Assembly (NCBI RefSeq): GCF_017487345.1
Contig: NZ_CP062006.1
Coordinates: forward strand, 3,044,001 to 3,108,000
Length of the DNA: 64,000 nucleotides
Reading direction: 5' to 3'
From: Brevundimonas pondensis
GTDB taxonomy: Bacteria > Pseudomonadota > Alphaproteobacteria > Caulobacterales > Caulobacteraceae
The notes under the pieces are model-generated. The model was not told the origin of the DNA and searched no databases. It saw only the letters and a list, made by a program, of their open reading frames with translations. Position numbers and translations under genes: made by a program. How positions within the stretch are numbered: position 1 is the stretch's first letter; each line of letters opens with the position of its first letter. Shown piece after piece: positions 18,157 through 26,226 of this stretch.

Positions 18157-19298
18157 GCCACGCCTCCCAGCAGGCCGCGCACGGCCAGATTGCGCATCAG
18201 ACCGCCGACGCCCAGGATCCAGGGCGGCGCCCGATCGCAGGTGACGACGATGTTCTCCAGCACGCCCAGCCGTTCAGACGACACCCGCACCCGATCGCCG
18301 ACCTTGTGCGTGAAACCCTTGCCCGCCTCGCCGCGATCCTCGACCGGAGCGAACATGGTGCCGAGGTAAAGGGCGAAGCCGTCCGGGTACTGATGAGCAC
18401 TCAGAGTCTGGGTCACCAGATCCTCGGGATCACGACTGATCAACCGCATCGAGCTTTCGCCCATCATGACGAAGCCGTCCGCACCCTCGACATCAAGCCG
18501 GACCGTGGCGGCGCGGACATCGTCCATGCTGAAGCCTGCGTCGAACAGGCGGATAAAGGGACCGACCGCCGCTGAGGCGTTGTTGTCCTTGGCCTTGCCC
18601 AGCAGCAAGGCCGAGCGCCCTTCGATGTCACGCAGGTTGACGTCGTTGCCCAGACTTGCGCCGACGGGGCGACCCGCCGGATCGCAGACGATCACCACCT
18701 CCGGCTCCGGGTTGTTCCAGTCGGAATCGGCGCGCACTCCGACCGCCGCGCCCGCGCCGACCGAGGCCAGCACCGGCGCCTTGGTGAAGATCTCGGCATG
18801 GGGGCCGATGGCGACCTCCAGATACTGCGACCACAGGCCGTCGGCGATCAGTTGCGCCTTGACCGCCTCCGCCTGAACGGAGCCAGGCCTCAGGTCTTTC
18901 AGCTCGCCGCCGATGCGCTCCAGCAGCCCCTGACGGATGGCGTTGGAGGCGGCGGCGTCGCCACGCGCTCGTTCCTCGATCACCCGCTCCAGCGCCGAAA
19001 CGGCGAAGGTCACGCCCGAGGCCTTTATGCATTGCAGGTCCAACGGCGACAGCAGGGCCAGGCCCTCGTCGCCCCAGGCCGTCGCGACCCTGATATCCTC
19101 GACCGCGCCCAGATCATGGCCCTCGGCGGCGGCCAGATCGGGCCGCGCCAGAGCCATCGCCGTCGTCGGCGCGAAGGCCGAAATATCGACAAGCCGACCA
19201 TTCCGCAGCAGCACGGGCGCCGGCCCGTCGGCGGTCTCGATCCTGCCCAGCAGGACAGCCGCGCGCCAGTCGCACGGCAGGATGGCGGTCAAATCCAA
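18153..19298 (-). CDS. xylX: 2-keto-3-deoxypentonate dehydratase, FAH family
   Basis: 381-residue fumarylacetoacetate-hydrolase-fold enzyme. It dehydrates 2-keto-3-deoxy-xylonate or -arabinonate to 2-oxoglutarate semialdehyde, step four of the Weimberg pathway. Metal-site features include EIFTKAP, WNNPEPEVV, GNDVNLRDIEGRSALLLGKA and DNNASAAVGPF. I place the start at a TTG at 19298: GGGAG at 19306-19310 is seven bases upstream and the product begins LDLTAILPCDWRAAVLLGRI, aligning with the Caulobacter start. An ATG at 19346 would place the coding region across the LacI-type operator at 19325-19338, which I consider less likely. It is the first gene after that operator. Confidence 0.87.
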   Translation of the reverse strand: MDLTAILPCDWRAAVLLGRIETADGPAPVLLRNGRLVDISAFAPTTAMALARPDLAAAEGHDLGAVEDIRVATAWGDEGLALLSPLDLQCIKASGVTFAVSALERVIEERARGDAAASNAIRQGLLERIGGELKDLRPGSVQAEAVKAQLIADGLWSQYLEVAIGPHAEIFTKAPVLASVGAGAAVGVRADSDWNNPEPEVVIVCDPAGRPVGASLGNDVNLRDIEGRSALLLGKAKDNNASAAVGPFIRLFDAGFSMDDVRAATVRLDVEGADGFVMMGESSMRLISRDPEDLVTQTLSAHQYPDGFALYLGTMFAPVEDRGEAGKGFTHKVGDRVRVSSERLGVLENIVVTCDRAPPWILGVGGLMRNLAVRGLLGGVA

Positions 19299-19324
19299 GG
19301 CGCGTCTCCCACGACCGGATGTCG

Positions 19325-19338
19325 TGTTAGCGCTAACA
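19325..19338. promoter_or_regulatory. LacI-type operator of xylX
   Basis: TGTTAGCGCTAACA is a perfect 14-base palindrome with the central CG typical of LacI/GalR-family operators. It lies between the lacI-family gene and the TTG start of xylX, 27 bases before that start, so a bound repressor could block a promoter for xylX-xylB-symporter-xylA-xylC. I found no second copy in the window. Confidence 0.8.
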
Positions 19339-19359
19339 TTCTCCACCTGGAAACCGGTG

Positions 19360-20364
19360 TCAATCGGGTGGCGCCGTACTTTCGCGTTCGATCAGGCGAT
19401 GCGCTACGAATTCCGCATCGACCTCTGCCTTGCCCGCGAGAAGCATGGCCGCATGGTGGGCCATCTCGGCGACCGGCTGACGGATCGTGGTCAGGGCGGG
19501 CCAGACGCTGGCGGCCAGATAGGTGTCGTCGAACCCGGCCACCGAAACATCGGCGGGCGTCTGCAAGCCCTCGGCGTGAACCGCCGCCAGGGCGCCCGCG
19601 GCCATGTCGTCATTGCCCGCGAACAGGGCTGTCGGGCGCGGGCGCGCCGCCAGCAGCCGCCGCGCCGCCTCGAAGCCTGAGCGATAGGTGAAGTCGCCAC
19701 GATCGATCTGCAGTTCAACGCCCGGAGCCGCCTCGACCACGGCCTGTGCGCCCCGGCGCCGGTCGGCGCTGGCGCTCTGATCGGCTCGACCTTCGATCAG
19801 ACCGATACGGCGATGACCCAGCTCGATCAGACGTCGCGTCATCTCGGCGGCGGCGCTGACATCGTCCACGCGCAAGGCCCCCGACATGCCCCTGGCGGGC
19901 GGCGCAGCCAGCAGCACCGCTTTCAGGCCCGCCGCCCGTATCGCGTTCAGCGTGGCCGCCGACTCGCCCAGCGGCGGCGGCACGATCAGACCCTGCGCTC
20001 CGCCCGCGGCCAGGCGCCGCACGGCCTCGGCCTCCTGCGCCGGATCCCCCGCCTGGGATGGCTCGATCATCAGCAGCAGGCCCGCCGCCCGCGCCCCGGC
20101 CAGGGCGCCGGACAGGACCTCGGCCAGATAGGCGTTGCTGGGGTTGGCGTAGAGCAGGCCAATCCGCCCGCCGCCCCCGCGCGCCAGAATCCGCGCCGCA
20201 GGATCGGGTGTATAGCCTGCCGCGTCGATCACCGCCTGAACCCGCTCGCGCGTCGCCGCGCTGACCCGCGCCCCGCCGTTGATGACGCGCGACACCGTCA
20301 TCGCCGACACCCCCGCGCGGCGGGCGATGTCGTCGATCGTGGGGTTGCGGTCGTCAGAGCTCAT
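19360..20364 (-). CDS. LacI-family transcriptional regulator
   Basis: About 334 residues. The N-terminal helix-turn-helix reads PTIDDIARRAGVSAMTVSRVING with hinge helix AARILARGG. The periplasmic-binding-protein-like effector domain follows (GRIGLLYANPSNAYLAEVL, then ALFAGNDDMAAGALAAVHAEG and VSVAGFDDTYLAA). It most likely represses the xyl genes through the perfect palindrome just downstream, with a pentose or pentonate as inducer. ATG at 20364 is the preferred start; an in-frame TTG at 20385 is possible. It begins only about 30 bases after the stop of the large beta-helix gene, so it may be cotranscribed with that gene. Confidence 0.88.
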   Translation of the reverse strand: MSSDDRNPTIDDIARRAGVSAMTVSRVINGGARVSAATRERVQAVIDAAGYTPDPAARILARGGGGRIGLLYANPSNAYLAEVLSGALAGARAAGLLLMIEPSQAGDPAQEAEAVRRLAAGGAQGLIVPPPLGESAATLNAIRAAGLKAVLLAAPPARGMSGALRVDDVSAAAEMTRRLIELGHRRIGLIEGRADQSASADRRRGAQAVVEAAPGVELQIDRGDFTYRSGFEAARRLLAARPRPTALFAGNDDMAAGALAAVHAEGLQTPADVSVAGFDDTYLAASVWPALTTIRQPVAEMAHHAAMLLAGKAEVDAEFVAHRLIERESTAPPD

Positions 20365-20397
20365 GACGGTCACTGGTCGCGACAAGCATCGCCGCCG

Positions 20398-23391
20398 TCA
20401 AGGCGCGGGCGCGATCCACAGCGCCAGCGGTCGTCCCGCGAGGGCGGCGGGCGGCGTCAGGCGGGTCGCCCCATCGGACGCGATGGCCTCGACCACCGCC
20501 CCTTCGGCGATCCACCTCAACGCCTTCCCGGCCGCAACCGGCCGCGCCAGTTCCGTCCCCGCGCCATCCATGCTGTAGATCAAGACCGTTCCATCCGGCG
20601 CCGACGACGCCCAGGCCGCGCCGGTCGGCGTCATCAGGCCCGCATCAGGCCGCAGCGAAGCCCGCACCTCGGCGCGCACCGCCGCCTCGACCGCGCGGCT
20701 CAGCCCCGGCCAGGCGTCGTCCTCGTTCAGCACCACCAGGTCGGCACGCCGGTCGCGGTATTCGCGATAGGCGCGGTAGCGCATGGCCGGGGTCGAGCGC
20801 CACAGGGTCCGCCGCACCTCCCCCGAATCCGCGCCTTCGGCCAGATCCCGAGGTCGGGCGATCGCATCCACCTGCTCGCGCGGCGCCTTGTCCAAACCCC
20901 CACGCACCGCAAATAGCGTCCCATCGGGACGATAGACCCAGTGATGGAAGCCGACCGCGTCCACGATGCGCGCTCGCGCCGGATCATCCAGAACGGCGTC
21001 CATCTGATCCTTGGGAATCTCTAGCGCGACACGGATATCGGCGCCGCTCTCAGCCTCCCAGGCGGCGACCTGATCCAGCCAGAACTGCACGAAGGACAGC
21101 GGCCCGGTGTATTCCGGATCCAGCCCGATCACGACATTGGGCCGCCCCTTCAGCGTCTCCAGCGTATGGCGGATATAGCGGCGGTGAAGGTCGCGCCGCA
21201 CCGGGTCGGACACGTCCCAGAAGACCTCGGCGGCGGGGACCTCGTTGGGCATTCCCGTTGTCTGCAGGGCGTTGACCGGCCGCCACGGGAAGTCGACGTA
21301 GTGGGAGCGGCTCTCCAGCAGCCAGTGCTGCAGATAGAACTTGTGATACAGGACCACGCCCTGCTGCTCGGCCAGATCGGCGAACCGGGCGATGCGGTCG
21401 AAGAACCAGGGATTGAAGCGTTCCAGATCGAACTTGCTGAGGCCGTCCCAGGCCCGCCCGCGCCCGCTGCGCGCCCAGGGCAGTTCCATGAACGGCCCCC
21501 AGACCTCGCCGTCGCGCTGGTCCGGAGAGCCGTAGAAGTCGTGGTCGACGCGGCGACGGTCGTACCAGAGGCCATAGTTGTGCTGCACCACATCGCCGGT
21601 CATCAGGCCGGAGGCGAAGGCGTCCAGATCATCGGTCAACCCACGCCCCTCCAGCCCCGGCGCGAAGCGGGTGATGAAGGGGCCGGACGCCTCGGCCAGG
21701 GCCGGGATCATCTGGGCCTGAAAGAAGGCGAAGCCGATGCGACGGCGCCAGGCCGGTTGGCCGTCGATGACGAAGCGGCCGCCCTCGACCGTCAGGGGAT
21801 GGCGGACGATCGGTCGCGCCATCGCCGTGCGCCAGGCCGCGACGTCGGCCTCGCCGAGACGCAGCCCGCCCGAAACCTCGGCGTTAAACACAACCGGGGT
21901 CAGCGCCGCCAGCCCGACCGCGCCGAGCCGCCGCCCAAGCTGGATCCGATAGAGGCTGGCCGGTTCCTGCGGCTGGGCGCGGTGGAAGTCGCGCCCAGGC
22001 ATGACGCGGGCGTCTTCCAGCACCCCGTCGCCGACGCGCTCGCCGCGGCAGCCGACGGCGACATTGGCCGCGCCCGGCGGATTGCGCACCTCGACGACCG
22101 TCGCCTCGCAGTTCCACAGGACCGAGTTGGCCGCCGACCAGCCGACGCCCTGCCCGTCCCGGCCCCGATGGGTCAGGCTCAGGCCGCCGCCGCGCACCTT
22201 GACCCCGTCGAACAGGACGCCGGTGGCCCAGCTTTCCTGCGTTCCGCTGTCGCCGCGCGCATCTGTGGCGGTGCAGTCGAGAAAGACGTTGGGGCCGGCC
22301 GCGACATGGCCAATGGCGAAGTCGTGGATGCCGTCATTGCTGGCGCAGCGCTGGAACAGGGTCTGCTGGCCCGCTGTATAGAAGGTGCGCCGACGCAGGC
22401 CGCCGATCTCGGAAACAGGGCGACGAGCGTCCAGATCCTGCGCCGTGACCCGGCGGCTGTCCGGCCCAAGGTCGATGGCCGAGCCGACAAAGCCCTCGAA
22501 GGCGAGGTTCCGCAGCCAGACATCCTCCGCCCGATCGACGGCGACACCAGTCCAGCTGTGGTCCTCGTCAGCGGGCCGCTCCGGGTCGTGATGCGAGACA
22601 AGGGTCAGGTTCTCGACGCCCACCTCGCGGATGCGCGACGCCGAGGGACCACGCCGCACCACGGCGCCGTCGCCCGCCGCCAGCGCCATGGTCAGCGGCG
22701 CGTCAAGCACGACACTGCGCCCCTCCAGAGCCACGACACGGCGCTCCCAGACCACGTCGCGCGATCCCGGCTTCCAGTTCAGCCGGGTCTCGGGCCGCCA
22801 GCCGACGAAGGCGTCCATGCCAAGAGCGGCGATCCATTCGGCGGTGCTGGGACGGCGTATGGTCACCGCATCGCCAACGCCCAGGCCCTCGGTCGTTTCC
22901 AGGGGCAGACGCACGGCCCCGACCGGCGTCTCCCCCATGATCTTGCTGCCAACGCCAGTCGAAGCATCGGGCGCCGCGCCACGCGCGCCGACCGCAATCA
23001 GGGCGCGCCGGCCCACGCCCGTGGCCACGATGACCGTCGCCTGCCGGCCCTCGCCGCGCAGGACCACGCCGCCGACCTCGAACCGGATCTGGCCCTCGAC
23101 CTGAAACTCGCCGGGAGCCAACAGCACAGCGCCTCGGCGGCCTTCGGCATCCGGCGCCGCCTGCGCCGCGCGATCCAGCGCCGCCATGATGCGGTCGGTG
23201 TCGTCGCCCTCGCCGGGTTCGACCCGGATCAGAACCGGCAGGACGGGCGCAGCCGTGCCGCCGCCGCGATAGCCCGCGTGGGAAAAATCGATGGGCGGCG
23301 TCAGGGCGATGAAGTCCGACGCCGTCTGGGCGGACGCCGCCCCCGCGACCGACGCTGCGACGATCAGCCCCGCGATCCAGATCCGGACCAT
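20398..23391 (-). CDS. Large exported beta-helix plus barrel protein, DUF6298-like
   Basis: 997-residue secreted protein. A signal peptide (MVRIWIAGLIVAASVAGAASAQ) precedes an N-terminal half that looks like a pectate-lyase-type parallel beta-helix, about residues 70-480 (GGVVLRGEGRQATVIVA, VGVENLTLVSHHDPERPAD, WLRNLAFEGFVGSAIDLG). From about 540 the sequence changes to a probable glycoside-hydrolase-like barrel (HPLTVEGGRFVIDGQPAWRR, YLQHWLLESRSHYVDFPWR, VIGLDPEYTG, LVVLNEDDAW). This two-part layout recalls DUF6298 proteins of pectin loci in Bacteroidetes; the activity is unknown to me. GGGGAGGAA precedes the ATG at 23391. It is divergent from a pectate lyase across the shared operator. Confidence 0.65.
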   Translation of the reverse strand: MVRIWIAGLIVAASVAGAASAQTASDFIALTPPIDFSHAGYRGGGTAAPVLPVLIRVEPGEGDDTDRIMAALDRAAQAAPDAEGRRGAVLLAPGEFQVEGQIRFEVGGVVLRGEGRQATVIVATGVGRRALIAVGARGAAPDASTGVGSKIMGETPVGAVRLPLETTEGLGVGDAVTIRRPSTAEWIAALGMDAFVGWRPETRLNWKPGSRDVVWERRVVALEGRSVVLDAPLTMALAAGDGAVVRRGPSASRIREVGVENLTLVSHHDPERPADEDHSWTGVAVDRAEDVWLRNLAFEGFVGSAIDLGPDSRRVTAQDLDARRPVSEIGGLRRRTFYTAGQQTLFQRCASNDGIHDFAIGHVAAGPNVFLDCTATDARGDSGTQESWATGVLFDGVKVRGGGLSLTHRGRDGQGVGWSAANSVLWNCEATVVEVRNPPGAANVAVGCRGERVGDGVLEDARVMPGRDFHRAQPQEPASLYRIQLGRRLGAVGLAALTPVVFNAEVSGGLRLGEADVAAWRTAMARPIVRHPLTVEGGRFVIDGQPAWRRRIGFAFFQAQMIPALAEASGPFITRFAPGLEGRGLTDDLDAFASGLMTGDVVQHNYGLWYDRRRVDHDFYGSPDQRDGEVWGPFMELPWARSGRGRAWDGLSKFDLERFNPWFFDRIARFADLAEQQGVVLYHKFYLQHWLLESRSHYVDFPWRPVNALQTTGMPNEVPAAEVFWDVSDPVRRDLHRRYIRHTLETLKGRPNVVIGLDPEYTGPLSFVQFWLDQVAAWEAESGADIRVALEIPKDQMDAVLDDPARARIVDAVGFHHWVYRPDGTLFAVRGGLDKAPREQVDAIARPRDLAEGADSGEVRRTLWRSTPAMRYRAYREYRDRRADLVVLNEDDAWPGLSRAVEAAVRAEVRASLRPDAGLMTPTGAAWASSAPDGTVLIYSMDGAGTELARPVAAGKALRWIAEGAVVEAIASDGATRLTPPAALAGRPLALWIAPAP

Positions 23392-23420
23392 GTCTTCCTC
23401 CCCCCTAGGCACGGCTTAAA

Positions 23421-23434
23421 AGTATTATTATATT
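23421..23434 (+). promoter_or_regulatory. Candidate regulon operator, site 2
   Basis: AGTATTATTATATT lies between the divergent beta-helix/barrel gene (start 23391) and the PL10-like lyase gene (start 23513). It differs from the site before xylD only at position 9. It sits 30 bases from the first start, close enough to overlap the promoter. Confidence 0.65.
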
Positions 23435-23512
23435 AGTTGATGAGTCCAGCGGTCGTCGCGCGATCGGCGCCGTCGCCAGAACGGCAGGACCGAGGAGGGA
23501 GTGGTTTCACGC

Positions 23513-25105
23513 ATGCTGACCCGACGCGCCTGTCTGGCCGCCGCCGCCGCGACGCCCTTGCTGGCCGCCGCCCCTGTCGCGGCGGCGACGGAGGTCGAGG
23601 CCGCACGCCAAGCCATGCGCCGGGCCACCCGCTTCATGACCGAAAAGGCGGCGACCAACGGCGGCTATGTCTGGTCCTACCTCTCCGACTTCTCGCGGCG
23701 CTGGGGCGAGATGGAAGCCTGGCCCGGCATGATCTGGACCCAGGCGCCGGGCACGCCCGAGATGGGCCAGATCTTTCTCGACGCCTGGCGCGCCACCGGC
23801 GAGGTCCAGTATCTGGACGCCGCCGTTGCGGCTGGCGACGCCCTGATCAAGGGCCAGCATCCCAGCGGCGGCTGGAACTATGTCATCGACTTCGACGGCG
23901 AAGCCTCGCTGCGTCGCTGGTACGAGACCATCGGCCGGAACGGCTGGCGGCTGGAAGAATTCCAGCACTACTACGGCAACGCCACCTTCGATGATCACGC
24001 CACGGTCGAGTGCGGCCGCTTTCTGCTGCGGCTGGCCCTGACGACCGACCTGCCGCGTGTCCGCGCCGCCGTGGACCGGACCATCGCCTTCGTTCTGGAC
24101 AGCCAGCTGCCCGGCGGCGGCTGGCCCCAGCGCTGGCCGCGCGCGGGCGAGTTCCGCAACCACGGTCGTCCCGACTACACCGGTCTGATCACCCTCAACG
24201 ACGAGGTGATGGACGAGAACATCGACTTCCTGCTGCTGGTCCTGCAGCAATGGAACCGCCCGGACGTCGAGCCTGCAATCCGCCGCGCCATGGCCTGTTA
24301 CCGCGACCTGCAGCAGCCGGCGCCGACGCCGGGCTGGGCCCTGCAGTATACGCCGGACTTCAGGCCCGCCTGGGGCCGGACCTATGAACCCGCCGCCGTC
24401 TCGCCCCACCTCACCGTCGTCGCCGTGGAGCGGATGCTGGACTTCTATCGCCTGACCGGCGACCGCAGCTTCCTGGCCCGGCTGGACGAGGCGCTGGACT
24501 GGCTCGCGCAGGTCGAGGCTCCCGTCGCCGCCCATCACGAAGGCCGCAACTATTTCCGTTTTGTCGAACCGGGGACCAACCGTTTCATCGCTGTGCATCG
24601 GCGCGGCTCCAACGCCCGGAACGGCGAATACTACGTCGACCACGACATGACCGGTCAGCGCGGCGAGAAGCATATCGACCTGGCCCGCCTGCGCCGACGG
24701 GTCGAGCAGGTCGCCGCCCTGTCACCGGAAGAGGCCGTGCGCCACTCCGCCCTGATGGGGCGCGGCCCCAGCCTGCTGCCCGACTATGTCATCACGCGTC
24801 CGCAAGGCGGTTCCGACCTCAACGTCACGGCCTCGCGCCCGGGAATGACACCGGTTACATTGCTGATCGAGGGGCTGAATGCAGAGGGGTATTGGCCGGT
24901 GGAACTGCGCACGACCAGCCATGCCTATCGCGGCGACGGCCCGGCCGAACCGCCGCCCGGCTTCGTCGATCGCGGCCAGGTCGGGGATGAATGGGACACC
25001 TCGCCCTTCACCGAAGCTCGCGGGCCGATGGGGATCTCGACCGGCGCCTATATCAACAACATGGCCCGGCTGATCGCCCATGTGCGCGAGGCGAGACCGG
25101 CATGA
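23513..25105 (+). CDS. Exported pectate-lyase-like alpha/alpha-toroid enzyme (PL10-like)
   Basis: About 530 residues. A twin-arginine-like signal (MLTRRACLAAAAATPLLAAAP) suggests export, possibly folded. The mature protein is helical with repeated Gly/Trp turns of the PL10 toroid type (HPSGGWNYVIDFD, LPGGGWPQRWPRAGEF, ITLNDEVMDENIDFLL), but it is longer than typical PL10 enzymes. A second pectate lyase of the window (34136) shares the GGWPQ-type loops. The likely role is beta-elimination of de-esterified pectin. AGGAGG at 23493-23498 is somewhat far from the ATG at 23513; a GTG at 23501 is too close. The stop overlaps the next gene (ATGA). Confidence 0.7.
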   Translation: MLTRRACLAAAAATPLLAAAPVAAATEVEAARQAMRRATRFMTEKAATNGGYVWSYLSDFSRRWGEMEAWPGMIWTQAPGTPEMGQIFLDAWRATGEVQYLDAAVAAGDALIKGQHPSGGWNYVIDFDGEASLRRWYETIGRNGWRLEEFQHYYGNATFDDHATVECGRFLLRLALTTDLPRVRAAVDRTIAFVLDSQLPGGGWPQRWPRAGEFRNHGRPDYTGLITLNDEVMDENIDFLLLVLQQWNRPDVEPAIRRAMACYRDLQQPAPTPGWALQYTPDFRPAWGRTYEPAAVSPHLTVVAVERMLDFYRLTGDRSFLARLDEALDWLAQVEAPVAAHHEGRNYFRFVEPGTNRFIAVHRRGSNARNGEYYVDHDMTGQRGEKHIDLARLRRRVEQVAALSPEEAVRHSALMGRGPSLLPDYVITRPQGGSDLNVTASRPGMTPVTLLIEGLNAEGYWPVELRTTSHAYRGDGPAEPPPGFVDRGQVGDEWDTSPFTEARGPMGISTGAYINNMARLIAHVREARPA

Positions 25106-26181
25106 GGCGCGGCCTGATCCTCCTCGGCGCTCTCGCCGCCTTCGCGACCGGCGCCGCCGCGCAAGACCGCGCTCCCGATGGCCGCGCCTATCGCGCCCAG
25201 CCCCTGACGACCGAGCTGTTCATCGCCGACCCCTCGGCGCACGTCTTCGACGGGCGCATCTACGTCTATGGCTCCCATGACATTCAGGGGCCGTCCGCCG
25301 ACGACCAGCCGGGCAAGGGCTTCGTCATGAAGGATTACCTGGTCCTGTCGATGGACCGCATCGGCGGGCCGGTCACGGTTCATCCGACCGCCCTCACCCT
25401 GTCCGCCGTGCCCTGGGCGGATCGCCAGCTCTGGGCGCCCGACGCCGCCTTCAAGGACGGGCGCTACTACCTCTACTTCCCCGCCAAGGATCGCGAGGGC
25501 GTCTTCCGCATAGGCGTGGCCACCGGCGACCGTCCGGAAGGTCCCTTCACGCCCGAGCCCCAACCAATCCTCGGCGCCTACAGCATCGACCCTAGCGTCT
25601 TCGTGGACGAGGATGGCGCGGCCTATCTCTATGTCGGCGGCATCCACGGCGGACAGTTGCAGCGCTGGACCAGCGGTCGCTACGACCCGGCAGCGGGCGA
25701 CACGGACCTGAACCAGCCCGAGGCGGCGTCCCTGATGCCCAAGGTGGCCCGCCTCAGCGACGACATGCTGACCCTGGCCGAGCCGATGCGCGACGCGGTA
25801 ATCCTGAACGAGCAGGGCCAGCCGCTGAAGGGCGGTGATCTGGACCGCCGCTTCTTCGAAGCCGCCTGGCTGCACAAGTACAACGGCCTCTACTACCTCA
25901 GCTATTCGACCGGCGACACGCACTTCATCGCCTACGCCACGGCGACCACGCCCTATGGCCCCTTCACCTATCGAGGCCGGGTCCTGCTGCCGGTTCAGGG
26001 CTGGACCACGCACCATTCCATCGTCGAGGTCGAGGGCCAATGGCGGCTCTTCTACCACGACACCCAGTTGTCGAACCGCACCCATCTGCGCAGCGCCAAG
26101 GTCGTCGATCTGCACCACGAGGCCGACGGTTCGATCCGCACCATCGATCCCTTCATCGCGCCCCCGCCTATCGCGCCTTGA
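25102..26181 (+). CDS. Secreted GH43 glycoside hydrolase (arabinosidase/xylosidase type)
   Basis: 359-residue five-bladed beta-propeller enzyme. A signal peptide (MRRGLILLGALAAFATGAAAQ) is followed by LFIADPSAHVFDGRIYVYGS with the general-base Asp43. The pKa-modulating Asp is in YSIDPSVFVDEDG and the general-acid Glu in FEAAWLHKYNGLYYLSYS. This subgroup of GH43 acts on arabinan, arabinoxylan or xylo-oligomers; here arabinan side chains of pectin are the natural guess. Translation is coupled to the upstream lyase through an ATGA overlap, and a third enzyme of the same operon follows 45 bases later. Confidence 0.82.
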   Translation: MRRGLILLGALAAFATGAAAQDRAPDGRAYRAQPLTTELFIADPSAHVFDGRIYVYGSHDIQGPSADDQPGKGFVMKDYLVLSMDRIGGPVTVHPTALTLSAVPWADRQLWAPDAAFKDGRYYLYFPAKDREGVFRIGVATGDRPEGPFTPEPQPILGAYSIDPSVFVDEDGAAYLYVGGIHGGQLQRWTSGRYDPAAGDTDLNQPEAASLMPKVARLSDDMLTLAEPMRDAVILNEQGQPLKGGDLDRRFFEAAWLHKYNGLYYLSYSTGDTHFIAYATATTPYGPFTYRGRVLLPVQGWTTHHSIVEVEGQWRLFYHDTQLSNRTHLRSAKVVDLHHEADGSIRTIDPFIAPPPIAP

Positions 26182-26226
26182 CCCCCGTTCGGTTCGCGTC
26201 ACGCATAAAGAAAAGAGGAAACGTCC

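Noticed and set aside
21166..23436. Open frame of about 750 codons on the + strand opposite the beta-helix/barrel gene
   Set aside because: No ribosome site or family motif, and the minus-strand gene has a clean signal peptide and SD.
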